Shown one piece after another: positions 63,946 through 64,000 of a stretch of DNA of 64,000 nucleotides. The position numbers were made by a program, and so were the translations under genes. The first letter of the stretch is position 1; each line of letters begins with the position of its first letter. The stretch is from NCBI RefSeq assembly GCF_019312595.1, contig NZ_JAHWDQ010000003.1:434001-498000 (forward strand). The letters are read 5' to 3'. The notes beneath the pieces are model-generated. The model worked only from the letters and a program-made list of their open reading frames with translations, had not been told where the DNA came from and made no database searches. Origin of the DNA: Zhongshania aquimaris (lineage in GTDB: Bacteria; Pseudomonadota; Gammaproteobacteria; Pseudomonadales; Spongiibacteraceae).

Positions 63946-64000
63946 ATGAGCCAATTAACTATCTTCCTCGACACCGATGCCAGCCAATCGCTATCGACGA
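63946..64000 (+). CDS. mtnD: Acireductone dioxygenase, first 18 codons (truncated by window edge)
   Basis: The ATG after an AGGGAG site encodes MSQLTIFLDTDASQSL before the window ends. The sequence looks like the start of an acireductone dioxygenase, and the position after mtnB is where mtnD sits in related bacteria. The call rests mostly on context, since only 18 codons are visible. Confidence 0.6.
   Translation, partial: MSQLTIFLDTDASQSLST

Overview
The window looks like the chromosome of a free-living, aerobic, probably marine gammaproteobacterium. Supporting signs are Feo iron transport, TonB-dependent receptors, an Mrp-type cation/proton antiporter, several acyl-CoA dehydrogenases, a P450 and a full CheA/CheW/CheR/CheB/CheD set. 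The gene mix resembles Spongiibacteraceae-like, lipid- or hydrocarbon-using bacteria, but that placement is inference. Genes are dense and often overlap. I see no rRNA, tRNA, insertion sequence, prophage or CRISPR array.

Left part (1-18.4 kb): the end of feoB with a small Cys-rich partner; a PhyH dioxygenase/FkbM methyltransferase pair; a large lipoprotein; a LuxR-type regulator; an alpha/beta hydrolase; and a divergent acyl-CoA module (two adjacent acyl-CoA dehydrogenases facing a DUF35 zinc-ribbon protein plus an SCP-x-type thiolase) that fits degradation of a branched or steroid-like side chain. After an intergenic repeat zone come a tiny membrane protein, a cupin, and an iron-uptake group (TonB-dependent siderophore receptor, 181-aa membrane protein, PepSY reductase-like protein).

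Middle part (18.2-36.5 kb): a remnant of a small exported protein precedes a nine-gene Mrp-like operon, E-F-G-(MbhD/B fusion)-C-D-D-X-D. The fusion gene has no ordinary start codon where its N-terminus should be; an ATA with a good ribosome binding site stands there. Then follow a DUF2061 protein, amtB with a sigma-54 promoter and an overlapping gene of unknown function, a small lipoprotein, yjdF, a CoA-hydrolase-like crotonase with a changed catalytic residue, a 600-aa acyl-CoA dehydrogenase, an acetyl-CoA hydrolase/transferase and an SDR enzyme.

Chemosensory region (36.6-52.3 kb): two leftward gene groups encode CheY-CheA-CheW-STAS-(145 aa)-CheD and CheY-(CheX-like)-YbaN-CheR-receptor-CheB, with an HDOD gene between them. 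The only receptor is soluble, with four PAS repeats, HAMP-like repeats, a Lys/Ala-rich N-terminus and a C-terminal DWEEF tether. There are no flagellar genes here, so the output is open. A TSUP transporter, a 52-aa membrane protein, an HPt plus REC-GGDEF pair and a lipase-like hydrolase follow.

Right part (52.5-64 kb): a second TonB-dependent receptor, a leftward DoxX-ECF sigma-ChrR operon, cysteine synthase, a cytochrome P450, LemA with a GIDE-like EF-hand protein, a TetR regulator, a DUF2489 protein, and the start of a methionine-salvage operon (mtnA, mtnB, start of mtnD).
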